A DNA stretch of 64,000 bases, taken from an alpha proteobacterium SCGC AAA028-C07. GTDB lineage: Bacteria; Pseudomonadota; Alphaproteobacteria; Pelagibacterales; Pelagibacteraceae. The translations under genes were made by a program, and so were the position numbers. This document shows, one piece after another, positions 21,653-31,840 of this stretch. Below the pieces are notes generated by a model. That model ran no database searches. It saw only the letters and a program-made list of their open reading frames with translations, and was not told the origin of the DNA. The DNA lies in contig ATTB01000001.1 in assembly GCA_000419465.1 (NCBI GenBank), positions 1 through 64,000 of the forward strand, in the 5' to 3' direction. Position 1 is the first letter of the stretch; each line of letters opens with the position of its first letter.

Positions 21653-21728
21653 ACAACTAAGGAGAGAAAATAATATTAGAAGACTCCCTCAGTCAACTTA
21701 TGTCTGCGTATTGATTGTGTCTTATTTT

Positions 21729-22319
21729 TTAATTTATCAATAGGTTGTGTATGGGGGAAAAAGTCTTCCTATGATGCTCAGTAATTCCAAATTTTTTAAT
21801 AGCTTCTAGATGTTTTTTTGTTCCATAACCGCAATTCTTTTCCCAACTATAATTTGGAAACTTTAAAGACAGTTCCTCCATAAATAAATCTCTAGAAACT
21901 TTCGCTATTATAGACGCCGCTGCTATAGAAATGCATTTTTGATCGCCTTTAATAACCGTTCTAATATTTTTATTTTTGTCAGGAGAAAAATTTCCATCAA
22001 CAAGAATAACATGATTTTTAATATTAATTTTTTCTAAGGCTCTATTCATTGCAAGCAAAGAAGACTGCAATATATTTAATTCTTCAATTTCTTTAACAGA
22101 AGAGATACCAACGCTATACTCACATTTTTTTATAAGTCCTTTAAATATTTCTAATCTTTTAGATTTGTTAAGTTTTTTAGAGTCATTAATTCCTTCGGGA
22201 AAATTGTTTTGATCTAACTTAATTGCAGCAGCAAAAACTGGTCCGGCTAAGCATCCTCTGCCAACTTCGTCTACACCAATTATATTTTTGCCAAACTTAA
22301 GATCATTTAAAATATTCAT
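21729..22319 (-). CDS. rnhB: ribonuclease HII
   Basis: GVDEVGRGCLAGPVFAAAI, NDSKKLN. Confidence 0.95.
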   Translation of the reverse strand: MNILNDLKFGKNIIGVDEVGRGCLAGPVFAAAIKLDQNNFPEGINDSKKLNKSKRLEIFKGLIKKCEYSVGISSVKEIEELNILQSSLLAMNRALEKINIKNHVILVDGNFSPDKNKNIRTVIKGDQKCISIAAASIIAKVSRDLFMEELSLKFPNYSWEKNCGYGTKKHLEAIKKFGITEHHRKTFSPIHNLLIN

Positions 22320-22981
22320 TAGTTTTTATATATTTCATTTCTAAATTTTTTAAGATCTTCCCATGATAATTTTTTATTTTCAGGCTCTCTTAATAAGATT
22401 TCTGGGTCAAAAGTTGTGAATGTTATAAATTTATTTTTATTAACAATAATTGAACCCCATTTTCCATGAATATCTAATATTTTTTTTTTAGAATCATTAA
22501 AAAAATTAGAAGCTATTTCTCCAAGTAATAAAATATATTTTGGTTTGATAATTTTTAAATGTTTAGTTAAAATATCTTTATAAAAATTACTTTTATTTCT
22601 AATGTCAATATCCTTTTCAAAATAAATATTGGATAAATAATATTTCTCTTTCTCGAGAGATATTGATGATAGCATTTTATTCAAAAGTTCACCCCTAGAT
22701 CCAGATAAGATTTCTTGATTTTTAACATCATCATCATTCGGACAATCCCCCAGTATCATAATTTGAGAATCTGGATTTCCTTTATAAAAAAAATTATTAT
22801 TATTTTTGGTATTTAGTTGATTATTAATCTCTTTAAATAGTTGCGAAACTAACTGTTCTTTATTAGCAAAGGCCTGGTGATTAGATTTAGTTATATCATT
22901 GGAAAAAATATTATTAACATTTAAAGTTGAATAGTATTCCAGTAGGTTTATAGTTTTATTACTTAAATATTTTTTGAGCAT
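22319..22981 (-). CDS. uracil-DNA glycosylase superfamily protein (family 4-like, divergent active site)
   Basis: MILGDCPNDDDV...GSRGELLNKMLSSI, KYILLLGEIA, ...DPEILLREPENKKLSWEDLKKF. Confidence 0.75.
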   Translation of the reverse strand: MLKKYLSNKTINLLEYYSTLNVNNIFSNDITKSNHQAFANKEQLVSQLFKEINNQLNTKNNNNFFYKGNPDSQIMILGDCPNDDDVKNQEILSGSRGELLNKMLSSISLEKEKYYLSNIYFEKDIDIRNKSNFYKDILTKHLKIIKPKYILLLGEIASNFFNDSKKKILDIHGKWGSIIVNKNKFITFTTFDPEILLREPENKKLSWEDLKKFRNEIYKN

Positions 22982-22985
22982 TTTT

Positions 22986-24707
22986 ATGAATAAAAAATTT
23001 TTTTACATAGTGTTTTTTTTGTTATTTATAGCAAATTATTCGTATTTAAATGCTAATATTTTAGAAAATAAAAAAAGATTAGTTAAAAATTCAAATTACT
23101 TTTCTAATTATTTATCTGGCAGTGTTTCTTTACAAAAAAATGACTCGCGGAAAGCTTATAATTTTTTCGAAAATATTGAAAATTTAGGAATTTATCATTC
23201 AGAATTTAATCTGAAGTATGTCGAAACATTAGTTAATAATGGTAAAATTGAAGAAGCTTATATATTTATAAAAAAGTTAGATAAATCTTATCAATCTTTA
23301 TATCCATTTAATCTCATATTATTTGTTCATGATTTTAAAAAAGAAAGATACTCAAAATTACAAAGCTATATTTCTTTACCCAAACAAAGCTTTAGTGACC
23401 CACTACTATTAGAATTGTATCAAAATCTTGGTTTGTGGGCAGATTTATCAAATAAGAATACTGAAGACTTAAACGAAAAGATTAACAGGTCAAATTCAAG
23501 TTTTAAAAATGTTTCTTTAACGCAAAAAATTCTAATTAATTTGTATTTAGATAATCAGAAAAATATTGATCTAAATTTTAGTGAAATTTCTAATAAAAAA
23601 GAATTAAATAGGTATAATTATTTTTATTTATCTTATTATCTAGAAAAAAATAATAAAGATAAAATTAATGATATTATCAATCGGAATTTAGAAATATCCT
23701 CTGAAAATTTATTATTTAAACAGCTCTTTTTAGACTCTCGTGAAAATAAATTTTATAAAATTGACAAATTTTACAAAAGAAAAAATATTAATCATGGTTT
23801 AGCAGAATTATTATATTTATTTGCTAACTTTTATCAAAACTATGAACAAGTTCAGATTTCAAATTTTTATTTAAACTTGAGTGAATTTTTAAATCCTAAT
23901 TTTTTGTCTAATAAAATCTTAAAAGTAGAAAATCTTATTATATTAAATAATTTAGAAGAATCAGAAAAAGAAATAAAGATCATTGAAAAACTAGGAAAGG
24001 AATTTAATTGGTATGCAAATTTAATAAGGTTAAGATTTTTACCAAACAATAACACTGATAAGCAAATTAATTTACTTGAAAACTTTTTAAAAAATAATGA
24101 ATTTTTTGCATCTGAAAAATATTTTGAATTAGCAAATTTTCTAAGAGCTAATAAAAATTACACCAAATCTATAGAATTATATGAAAAATCAATAGCATTA
24201 AAAAAGGATAAAAGAGATGATGATTGGATTTATTATTACAATCTAGCTATTAGCCAAGAGCGAGCAGGGACATGGGAAAATGCAGAAAAAAATTTTTTAC
24301 AAGCTCTTAAAATTTCACCTAAGCAGCCTGAGGTTTTAAATTATTTAGCATATAGTTGGTTAGAAAAAAAAATTAATTTAGATAAAGCAAAAGAAATGTT
24401 AGTTGAGGCTGTCAACTTAAGTAAAGGACGAGGATATATTTTAGATTCACTTGGCTGGGCATATTTTTTACTGAAAGATTTTGATAAAGCAGAAGAAATT
24501 TTGCAGACAGCTTATGAAAAAGAACCTTCAGAAGCAGTTATTTATGATCATTACGGTGATGTTCTTTGGACAAATGGAAAACAAATCCAAGCTAGATATG
24601 TTTGGCAAAATGCTATTAAGCTTAAAAATATTGAGCAAGATTTAAAAGAATCTATTAATAAAAAAATAATTTTTGGATTAGATGATGATGATAAAAAAAA
24701 GTCTTAA
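22986..24707 (+). CDS. tetratricopeptide repeat protein
   Basis: C-terminal TPRs (AEKNFLQALKISPKQPEVLNYLAYSWLEK, ILDSLGWAYFLLKDFDKAEEILQTAYEKEP); track start is 22974 (TTG), ATG at 22986 preferred. Confidence 0.87.
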   Translation: MNKKFFYIVFFLLFIANYSYLNANILENKKRLVKNSNYFSNYLSGSVSLQKNDSRKAYNFFENIENLGIYHSEFNLKYVETLVNNGKIEEAYIFIKKLDKSYQSLYPFNLILFVHDFKKERYSKLQSYISLPKQSFSDPLLLELYQNLGLWADLSNKNTEDLNEKINRSNSSFKNVSLTQKILINLYLDNQKNIDLNFSEISNKKELNRYNYFYLSYYLEKNNKDKINDIINRNLEISSENLLFKQLFLDSRENKFYKIDKFYKRKNINHGLAELLYLFANFYQNYEQVQISNFYLNLSEFLNPNFLSNKILKVENLIILNNLEESEKEIKIIEKLGKEFNWYANLIRLRFLPNNNTDKQINLLENFLKNNEFFASEKYFELANFLRANKNYTKSIELYEKSIALKKDKRDDDWIYYYNLAISQERAGTWENAEKNFLQALKISPKQPEVLNYLAYSWLEKKINLDKAKEMLVEAVNLSKGRGYILDSLGWAYFLLKDFDKAEEILQTAYEKEPSEAVIYDHYGDVLWTNGKQIQARYVWQNAIKLKNIEQDLKESINKKIIFGLDDDDKKKS

Positions 24708-25560
24708 AGCTTATGGTAAAATAAATTTATATTTAAAAGTAATCAAAAAATTAAAAAATAAATATCACGAAATAGAAAGCTTATTTTGTTTTTTTAATAT
24801 TTATGATCAGATTTTTGTATCTGCTAATAGAACATATAATCAGATCATTTTTACTGGAAAATTTTCTAAAGGAATAAGCAATACTAACAACACAGTATTA
24901 AAATTATTTAATATTTTAAAGAAATACCCAAAATTTAATAAACATAAATTTAAAATTAGAATTGTAAAAAATATACCACAAGGGTCTGGATTTGGAGGTG
25001 GTTCAGCAGATGTTTCTATATTACTTAATTTTTTTAATAAATATCTAAAACTAAATTTAAAAAAAAAAACAATTTCTTTAATATGTAATAAAATAGGGGC
25101 TGATGTTGAGCCTTCTTTAAATACTAATTTTAAAATTCTTTATGGACCTAATAATAAAATTATAGAATTTAACAAAAAACCAAAATTTAATTTATTATTA
25201 GTTTATCCAAATTGTTTTAATTCCACAAAAAATATTTATCTTTCAAACAAAATATTTTCAAAAAAAAATAATTCTGAAATTTACTTTTTAAAAAAGAATA
25301 TTCTAAATATGAATTATTTGTTCAAATTTTTAAATTATAAAGGAAATGATCTAGAACAGAGTGCTTTTAAAAAAAACAAGACCATATTAAAATTATTAAC
25401 TTTTCTTAAGAAATTAAAAGGCTGTAAGATAGCCAGAATGACAGGTAGTGGTTCAGCTTGTTTTGCTATTTTTGAAAATAACTCACATTTAGCTGAAGCT
25501 ATTCTTTCTCTAAAAAAACATTATAAAAGTTATTGGATAAGGAAAGCAAAAATAATATAA
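24682..25560 (+). CDS. ispE: 4-diphosphocytidyl-2-C-methyl-D-erythritol kinase
   Basis: AYGKINLYLKV, IPQGSGFGGGSADVS, RMTGSGSACFAIF. Confidence 0.93.
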   Translation: MMMIKKSLKAYGKINLYLKVIKKLKNKYHEIESLFCFFNIYDQIFVSANRTYNQIIFTGKFSKGISNTNNTVLKLFNILKKYPKFNKHKFKIRIVKNIPQGSGFGGGSADVSILLNFFNKYLKLNLKKKTISLICNKIGADVEPSLNTNFKILYGPNNKIIEFNKKPKFNLLLVYPNCFNSTKNIYLSNKIFSKKNNSEIYFLKKNILNMNYLFKFLNYKGNDLEQSAFKKNKTILKLLTFLKKLKGCKIARMTGSGSACFAIFENNSHLAEAILSLKKHYKSYWIRKAKII

Positions 25561-25581
25561 CCTTATTTCTAAAATTAATAT

Positions 25582-25655
25582 TGGGGCTTAGCCAAGCGGT
25601 AAGGCAGCGGGTTTTGATCCCGCCATCCCAGGTTCGAATCCTGGAGCCCCAGCCA
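25582..25655 (+). tRNA. tRNA-Gln(UUG)
   Basis: Cloverleaf TGGGGCT...AGCCCCA acceptor stem, loop TTTTGAT (anticodon TTG), GGTTCGAATCC T-arm, encoded CCA. Confidence 0.95.
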
Positions 25656-25672
25656 AGTTAAAAATAATTGCT

Positions 25673-26143
25673 GTGATTAGAGAAGAAAAAAAATCAGATA
25701 ATAAAAAAATTTTTTTACTTGAAGAAGTTGTTCTAGGTCCAGGAAGATATGCAAGACCCAGTTTTAGATTAAGAGAGAATCTCGAGCACAATATTAAATA
25801 TTCAAAAGTTTATTGCAAAGGACAGAAAATAATTGGAAGCATCAGATATTTTAATTGTAAAATAGAAAATAATAGTGGGTTAATGCTTGGACCCCTAATA
25901 GTTGATCAGAAATTCAAAGGAAGAGGGATAGGTAAAGAATTAGTTAACAAAAGCATAGATGCTATTAACGAAGAGAATATTGATTTTATTATTTTAATTG
26001 GAGAATTTGATTATTACGGACAATTTGGTTTTGAAAGAAATATCAATGTATATTTTTCATTAAATGTTAGAAAAGAAAAAATTTTATTAAAAAAATTATC
26101 AGAAAAAAATAGTACATTTTCTGGTAAAATAGAATTATATTAA
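25673..26143 (+). CDS. GNAT family N-acetyltransferase
   Basis: LGPLIVDQKFKGRGIGKELVNKSI acetyl-CoA binding motif; GTG start. Confidence 0.85.
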   Translation: MIREEKKSDNKKIFLLEEVVLGPGRYARPSFRLRENLEHNIKYSKVYCKGQKIIGSIRYFNCKIENNSGLMLGPLIVDQKFKGRGIGKELVNKSIDAINEENIDFIILIGEFDYYGQFGFERNINVYFSLNVRKEKILLKKLSEKNSTFSGKIELY

Positions 26144-26151
26144 TATTTTTA

Positions 26152-27342
26152 ATGAGAAAATCATTTTTATTTTCTAAAGAAAATAAAAAATTAATTTCAA
26201 TTTTAAATCCAATTAACTTAGAAACGCAAACACAATTTGTTGGAGGCTGTGTTAGAAAGGCAATAGAGGGAAAATTAACAACAGATATCGATTTGGCTAC
26301 CGTTTATAAGCCAGAGGAGGTTAAAAAAATATTATTAAAAAATAATTATAAAGTCTTAGATTTAGCAATTAAATATGGTTCAATTACAACCTTCTCTAAG
26401 AATTATAAATATGAAATTACATCTTTAAGAAAAGATATAAAGCCTGATGGCAGGCATACAAAGATTCAATGGACCAATAATTGGTTAGAAGATTCCTTAA
26501 GAAGAGATTTTACAATCAATGCAATTTATTGTGATAAATTTGGAAAGATTTTTGATCCAGTAAATGGAACCCGGGATTTAAAAAATAAAAAGATTATTTT
26601 TATCGGAAGTGCAGATTTAAGAATTAAAGAAGATTATTTAAGAATTCTAAGATTCATAAGATTTTCATTAGAATACAACTCTAATATTAAAGATCGCAAT
26701 ATTATAAGAATTATTAATAAAAATGTTAGATTTTTAAAATTTATCTCCCAAGAAAGATTATTTATTGAGTTAAAAAAAATTTTAGAATTAAAAAATTTTT
26801 TTAAAATTAATAATAAGAATTATTTCAAGAAGATTATTAGCCGAGTATATAAAATAAAATTCTTTGAGAGATTAAATAGAGTTAAGATTTTGAATGAAAA
26901 ATTAGGATTAAATTTAGATTATCTTCAACTACTTTCAATATTATTAGTTGGATATGATAAAAAAAATATCTATTTTGCTAGAGAATTTCGACTGTCTAAC
27001 AAGGATAAAGACTATCTTAATTTTATTTACGAACAGTTTAAGTTACTAAAAAATAAACCTTATGGTTATCAGACAATCAGACGTCAGTTATATTTTTATG
27101 ATAAAGAATTTACTTTAGATTTTTTAAATTTTATTTTTTGTGTAAAAAAGGAAGTTAATTTAAAAACTTTTATAAAGTACAGACTATTTATTAAAAAATT
27201 TAAAGTCCCAAAATTTCCTATTTCGGGAGATTTTTTAATTAAAAAAGGATTTAAACAAGGAAAGAAACTTGGAAAAAAATTAGAATTTTTAAAAGATTCT
27301 TGGATTGAAAATAATTTTAAATTAAATTTGCGTAATATTTAA
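26152..27342 (+). CDS. CCA tRNA nucleotidyltransferase / poly(A) polymerase family
   Basis: FVGGCVRKAIEGKLTTDIDLAT, DSLRRDFTINAIYCD, RILRFIRFS. Confidence 0.92.
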   Translation: MRKSFLFSKENKKLISILNPINLETQTQFVGGCVRKAIEGKLTTDIDLATVYKPEEVKKILLKNNYKVLDLAIKYGSITTFSKNYKYEITSLRKDIKPDGRHTKIQWTNNWLEDSLRRDFTINAIYCDKFGKIFDPVNGTRDLKNKKIIFIGSADLRIKEDYLRILRFIRFSLEYNSNIKDRNIIRIINKNVRFLKFISQERLFIELKKILELKNFFKINNKNYFKKIISRVYKIKFFERLNRVKILNEKLGLNLDYLQLLSILLVGYDKKNIYFAREFRLSNKDKDYLNFIYEQFKLLKNKPYGYQTIRRQLYFYDKEFTLDFLNFIFCVKKEVNLKTFIKYRLFIKKFKVPKFPISGDFLIKKGFKQGKKLGKKLEFLKDSWIENNFKLNLRNI

Positions 27343-27350
27343 TACTTAAA

Positions 27351-27827
27351 TTAAATATATTTAACTTCAATAATCTCATAATTTTTTTCTCCAGCTGGAG
27401 TTTTGACAGAGACAAAATCGCCCGTATGTTTTGAAACTAATTCTAATGCGATTGGTGATTTATAAAATAACAAACCTTCTTTTGCATTTGCTTCATCTTT
27501 ACCAACAATTTTGTATTTTTTTTTCTCATTAGTTTCCATATCTAATAAAATAATTGTTGATCCAAAAATTACTTTGTTATCATTTTTGATTTTTGCAACA
27601 TCGACAATATTTGCAGTTGCTATTGTTGTTTCAATTTCTTGAATTCTTCTTTCGTTATGACCCTGTTCTTCTTTTGCAGCATGATATTCGGCATTTTCTT
27701 TTAGATCACCATGAGCTCTCGCTTCCGAAATAGCAGTAACAATCTTTGGTCTAGTTACAGAAATTCTCTCTTTTAGTTCTTCTTTAATTTTTTCTAAACC
27801 TTGAGGCGTAATTGGTTCTTTTTCCAT
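27351..27827 (-). CDS. greA: transcription elongation factor GreA
   Basis: [36 protein letters not shown]. Confidence 0.96.
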   Translation of the reverse strand: MEKEPITPQGLEKIKEELKERISVTRPKIVTAISEARAHGDLKENAEYHAAKEEQGHNERRIQEIETTIATANIVDVAKIKNDNKVIFGSTIILLDMETNEKKKYKIVGKDEANAKEGLLFYKSPIALELVSKHTGDFVSVKTPAGEKNYEIIEVKYI

Positions 27828-27835
27828 TTAGATTT

Positions 27836-28678
27836 TTACCATTTTGCAAGCGGAGGAAGCGACATAAAAATAGCTTCAATATTTCCATTGGTATTTAAAC
27901 CAAATTTAGTGCCGCGATCGTATAATAAATTAAATTCCACGTATCTGCCTCTTTTTATTAATTGTTTTTCTTTATCTTTTTCATTCCATTTTAAAAACAT
28001 TTTTTCTTGTATTATCTTAGAAGATGCTCTTAAAAAAGTCATTCCAACATCTCTTGTGTAATTAAAATCTTCATTCCAGTTATTGGAAGCAAGATAATCA
28101 TAAAATATTCCACCATCTCCTCTAGGTTCTTGTCTGTGAGGTAAATAAAAATATTGATCACAATTTTTTTTATGCAGTGAATAATAATTCTTATTATGAA
28201 GATTGCACATTTTCTTTATTTCTTGATGAAAATATTTTTTTTGATTTAAATCTTTTATGCATGGAGTCATATCCATCCCTCCACCAAACCAAGATTTTGA
28301 GGTAACTATAAATCTGGTGTTAAAATGAAATGCCGGAACTTTTGGATTTTTCATATGTGCAACAACAGAGATTCCGGAGGCCCAAAAATTAGGGTTATTA
28401 ACTGCTCCTGGAATTTTTTTTCTAAATTCTTTATTAAATTTTCCAGAGACTGTCGAAATATTAACTCCAACTTTTTCAAAAACCGAGCCATTCTCAATTA
28501 ATGCAAATGTTCCTCCGCCTTTAGAACTTCCGCCAGCATTCCATTTATTTTTTTTAAATAAGATTTTTTTTTTAGACTTGAGATATTCGATCCTTTCAAA
28601 TTCACCGCAAATAGAATTTCTTAAACTTTCAAACCAATTTCTAGCAATAATTTTTTTTTCTTCTAAATTTGAATTCAT
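27836..28678 (-). CDS. hemF: oxygen-dependent coproporphyrinogen III oxidase
   Basis: SWFGGGMDMTPC, PHRQEPRGDGGIFYDYL. Confidence 0.96.
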   Translation of the reverse strand: MNSNLEEKKIIARNWFESLRNSICGEFERIEYLKSKKKILFKKNKWNAGGSSKGGGTFALIENGSVFEKVGVNISTVSGKFNKEFRKKIPGAVNNPNFWASGISVVAHMKNPKVPAFHFNTRFIVTSKSWFGGGMDMTPCIKDLNQKKYFHQEIKKMCNLHNKNYYSLHKKNCDQYFYLPHRQEPRGDGGIFYDYLASNNWNEDFNYTRDVGMTFLRASSKIIQEKMFLKWNEKDKEKQLIKRGRYVEFNLLYDRGTKFGLNTNGNIEAIFMSLPPLAKW

Positions 28679-28680
28679 TA

Positions 28681-29136
28681 TTAAAGATTATTGTAATTGT
28701 TTTGCCTAAGTGCCTCAGATAATACAATAGAAATAGAAGTTACAACATTTAAAGATCTGGTTTTTTTAGACATTGGTATTTTTAGTCTTGCATCGGCTAT
28801 CTCGTGTACAGAATCTGGTACACCAGCGCTTTCTCTTCCAAATAATATTGTATCATTTTTTTTAAAATCAAAATTATAATAATTTTTTTCTGCTTTAGTT
28901 GTTATTAGAATTATTCTTTTATCTTTTTTAGTTTTAATAAAATCATCGAAAGATTGATATCTTATAATCTTACAATTTTTATAATAATCCATGTAAATAT
29001 TTTTGAGTCTTTTTTCATCAAATTGAAACCCGCAAGGCTCAATAATTTCTAAAGTTGCATTTAAACATGCACACAATCTTATGGTTGCAGCTGTATTTTG
29101 AGGAATATCGGGCTGAAATAATGCAATTTTAATCAT
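28681..29136 (-). CDS. trmL: tRNA (cytidine/uridine-2'-O-)-methyltransferase TrmL
   Basis: LFQPDIPQNTAATIRLCAC, LFGRESAGVPD, SLNVVTSISIVLSEALRQ. Confidence 0.93.
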   Translation of the reverse strand: MIKIALFQPDIPQNTAATIRLCACLNATLEIIEPCGFQFDEKRLKNIYMDYYKNCKIIRYQSFDDFIKTKKDKRIILITTKAEKNYYNFDFKKNDTILFGRESAGVPDSVHEIADARLKIPMSKKTRSLNVVTSISIVLSEALRQNNYNNL

Positions 29137-29212
29137 ATTAGAAATTTATTATTTATGCGTCATTCTGGCTATGGAAAAGAAAATAGTTTAGAAATAATTA
29201 AATTAAATATTT

Positions 29213-29737
29213 ATGTCAGAAAACAATAATAATTCAGATAAGAAAAACAGAAGAGATTTTCTAACTGTTGCAACTACAGCCGTTGGTGCAGTAGGAGTTG
29301 GAGCTGCTGTTTGGCCGGTTATAAATCAAATGAATCCGGACTCCTCAGTAAAGGCTCTTGCATCCATTGAAGTTGATTTGTCAAAAATTAAAGAAGGACA
29401 GGAAATAACAGTTCTATGGAGAGGAAAACCTGTTTTTATCAAAAGAAGGACCAAAGAAGAAATTGCCAGCGCTGAAAAAGTTGACCTTAAAGAATTAAAA
29501 GATCCTCAACCCGATAATAAAAGAGTTAAAAAATCTGAATGGCTAGTTTTGGTCGGGGTTTGCACTCATTTAGGCTGCGTTCCGATTAGTGGCAAAGGTG
29601 ATTATGGTGGATGGTTTTGTCCTTGTCACGGTTCTCATTATGATAGTTCTGGAAGAATTAGAAAAGGTCCTGCTCCAACTAATTTGGAAGTTCCAACATA
29701 TGAATTTGTTGGAGATAATAAAATTAAATTAGGATAA
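29213..29737 (+). CDS. petA: ubiquinol-cytochrome c reductase Rieske FeS subunit
   Basis: [37 protein letters not shown]. Confidence 0.97.
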   Translation: MSENNNNSDKKNRRDFLTVATTAVGAVGVGAAVWPVINQMNPDSSVKALASIEVDLSKIKEGQEITVLWRGKPVFIKRRTKEEIASAEKVDLKELKDPQPDNKRVKKSEWLVLVGVCTHLGCVPISGKGDYGGWFCPCHGSHYDSSGRIRKGPAPTNLEVPTYEFVGDNKIKLG

Positions 29738-29745
29738 AAATTTTT

Positions 29746-31047
29746 ATGAGTGAAAAAGATTCTAATTTTAATCAAAATGAAATCAAACCTGTTCATACAA
29801 ATAAAGTAGGGGGATCTCCGTTCAAAGGAGTTGTTGGTTGGATAGATAATCGCCTTCCAATTATCAGAATGTTTAAATACGAATACTTAGATTTTCAAGT
29901 TCCAAAAAATTTAAGTTATCTTTGGAGTTTAGGTGGAATACTAATGATATGCCTGATATTTTTAATTGTTACAGGCTTGGCGCTTGGAATGCATTACAAG
30001 CCATCTTCATCCGAGGCTTTTACATCTGTAGAAAAAATTATGCGAGATGTAAATTATGGATGGCTTCTTAGATATGCTCACATGAATTTTGCCTCTTTCT
30101 TTTTTATAGCAGTATATATCCATATTTTTAGAGGACTTTATTATGGTTCTTATAAAGAACCACGACAACTAATGTGGCTGATCGGAATTGTTATTTTTTT
30201 CATGATGATGGCCACTGCTTTTCTTGGTTATACTTTGCCATGGGGTCAAATGAGTTACTGGGGAGCAACAGTTATAACAAATTTATTTTCAGCTGTACCA
30301 TTAGTAGGTGAGGGAATAGTTACATGGTTGTGGGGAGATTATGCAGTTGGAGATTCCACTCTAAATCGTTTTTATGTTTTACATTGGCTTTTAGCTTTTG
30401 GAATTTTAGGGATAGTTATTTTTCACGTAATAGCCTTGCATATTGTTGGCTCGAACAACCCATCTGGTATTGAGCCAGTGGATACTAGAGATACGGTAAG
30501 TTTTGCTCCTTTTACAACTAGTAAAGATTTGTTTGCAATGTTAATTTTTTTATTAGCTTTTGTTTTAATTACAATGTACGCGCCAAACTATCTCGGACAT
30601 CCAGATAATTATATTCCTGCGGATCCCTTGATAACTCCAGCTCATATCGTTCCAGAATGGTATTTTTTACCATTTTATGCAATTTTAAGAAGTATTCCTG
30701 ACAAACTTTTAGGAGTTATTGCTATGGTAAGCAGTATTGCTGTTCTGGGTTTGTTACCTTGGTTAGATTTGTCTAAAGTTCGATCTTCAGTTTTTAGACC
30801 CGTATGGAAACAATTTGTTTTTCTTTTTGTGCTTGATTTTTTCGTATTGATGTATGTAGGAGGAATGCCTGCCGAAGGTATCTATGTTTTAATTTCTAGG
30901 GTAGGTACTGTTTATTGGTTTTTATTCTTTTTAGTTATAGCTCCTTTGGTATCATTAACAGAAAAGCCTTTGCCCATGCCCAAAAGTATTCATGAGTATG
31001 AGGATTGGAAAAAACAAGGAAAAATCAAAACATTTAAAATTTTTTAA
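29746..31047 (+). CDS. petB: cytochrome b
   Basis: GYTLPWGQMSYWGATVITNL, heme His pairs, PEWYFLPFYAILRSIPDK. Confidence 0.97.
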   Translation: MSEKDSNFNQNEIKPVHTNKVGGSPFKGVVGWIDNRLPIIRMFKYEYLDFQVPKNLSYLWSLGGILMICLIFLIVTGLALGMHYKPSSSEAFTSVEKIMRDVNYGWLLRYAHMNFASFFFIAVYIHIFRGLYYGSYKEPRQLMWLIGIVIFFMMMATAFLGYTLPWGQMSYWGATVITNLFSAVPLVGEGIVTWLWGDYAVGDSTLNRFYVLHWLLAFGILGIVIFHVIALHIVGSNNPSGIEPVDTRDTVSFAPFTTSKDLFAMLIFLLAFVLITMYAPNYLGHPDNYIPADPLITPAHIVPEWYFLPFYAILRSIPDKLLGVIAMVSSIAVLGLLPWLDLSKVRSSVFRPVWKQFVFLFVLDFFVLMYVGGMPAEGIYVLISRVGTVYWFLFFLVIAPLVSLTEKPLPMPKSIHEYEDWKKQGKIKTFKIF

Positions 31048-31054
31048 AAAAATT

Positions 31055-31840
31055 ATGAGTTCTTTATTAAAATTTTCATTATTTTTTTTCCTTTTAATAT
31101 TTAATGTTTCAAATTCTTTTTCTGCAGAAAAACAAGAGAAGCTTTTAAAGCAATCTTGGTCTTTTGATGGTTTTTTTGGAAAGTTTGATAGGGCATCTCT
31201 TCAAAGAGGTTACCAGGTTTACACAGAGGTATGTGCATCATGTCATTCAATGAATCTTTTAAGTTATAGAAATTTATCAGAAGTTGGTGGGCCAAGCTTT
31301 TCAGAAGAAGAAGTTAAAGCAATAGCATCAAAAGTTGAAGTTTTAGATGGGCCAAATGATAGCGGGGAAATGTTTAAAAGACCTGGAAAGCCGTCTGATA
31401 AATTTGCAAGTCCATTTGCTAATGAAAAAGCAGCAAGGGCAGCAAATGGCGGCGCATATCCGCCCGATATGTCAGTTTTAGTAAAAGCTAGAGCAGGTGG
31501 GCCAGATTATATTTATTCTATATTGATGGGTTATACAGACAAGCCTCCAAAAGATGTAAAACTCGAAGATGGAGTTTATTACAATAAATATATGCCAGGT
31601 AATAAAATTAAAATGTCAAAACCTTTAAACCAAGATTCCGTTAAGTATTCAGATGGCACTCCAGCAACTGAAGAACAACTTTCTAAAGATGTAGTGACTT
31701 TTTTAACTTGGGCATCAGAACCTCATTTAGAGGCTAGAAAAAGAATAGGATTTAAGACAGTAGTTTATTTATTAATTCTTACAGTATTAGTTTATCTTGT
31801 TAAGAAAAAAATTTGGTTACGTGTTGAACCTAAAGTGTAA
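31055..31840 (+). CDS. petC: cytochrome c1
   Basis: CASCHSM heme motif, C-terminal TM; track ORF starts at 30992 but ATG 31055 gives a signal peptide. Confidence 0.95.
   Translation: MSSLLKFSLFFFLLIFNVSNSFSAEKQEKLLKQSWSFDGFFGKFDRASLQRGYQVYTEVCASCHSMNLLSYRNLSEVGGPSFSEEEVKAIASKVEVLDGPNDSGEMFKRPGKPSDKFASPFANEKAARAANGGAYPPDMSVLVKARAGGPDYIYSILMGYTDKPPKDVKLEDGVYYNKYMPGNKIKMSKPLNQDSVKYSDGTPATEEQLSKDVVTFLTWASEPHLEARKRIGFKTVVYLLILTVLVYLVKKKIWLRVEPKV

Noticed and set aside
25588-25791. 67-aa minus-strand ORF with GAPGFEPGMAGSKPAALPLG
   Set aside because: Translation across the reverse complement of the tRNA-Gln gene, a known annotation artefact.
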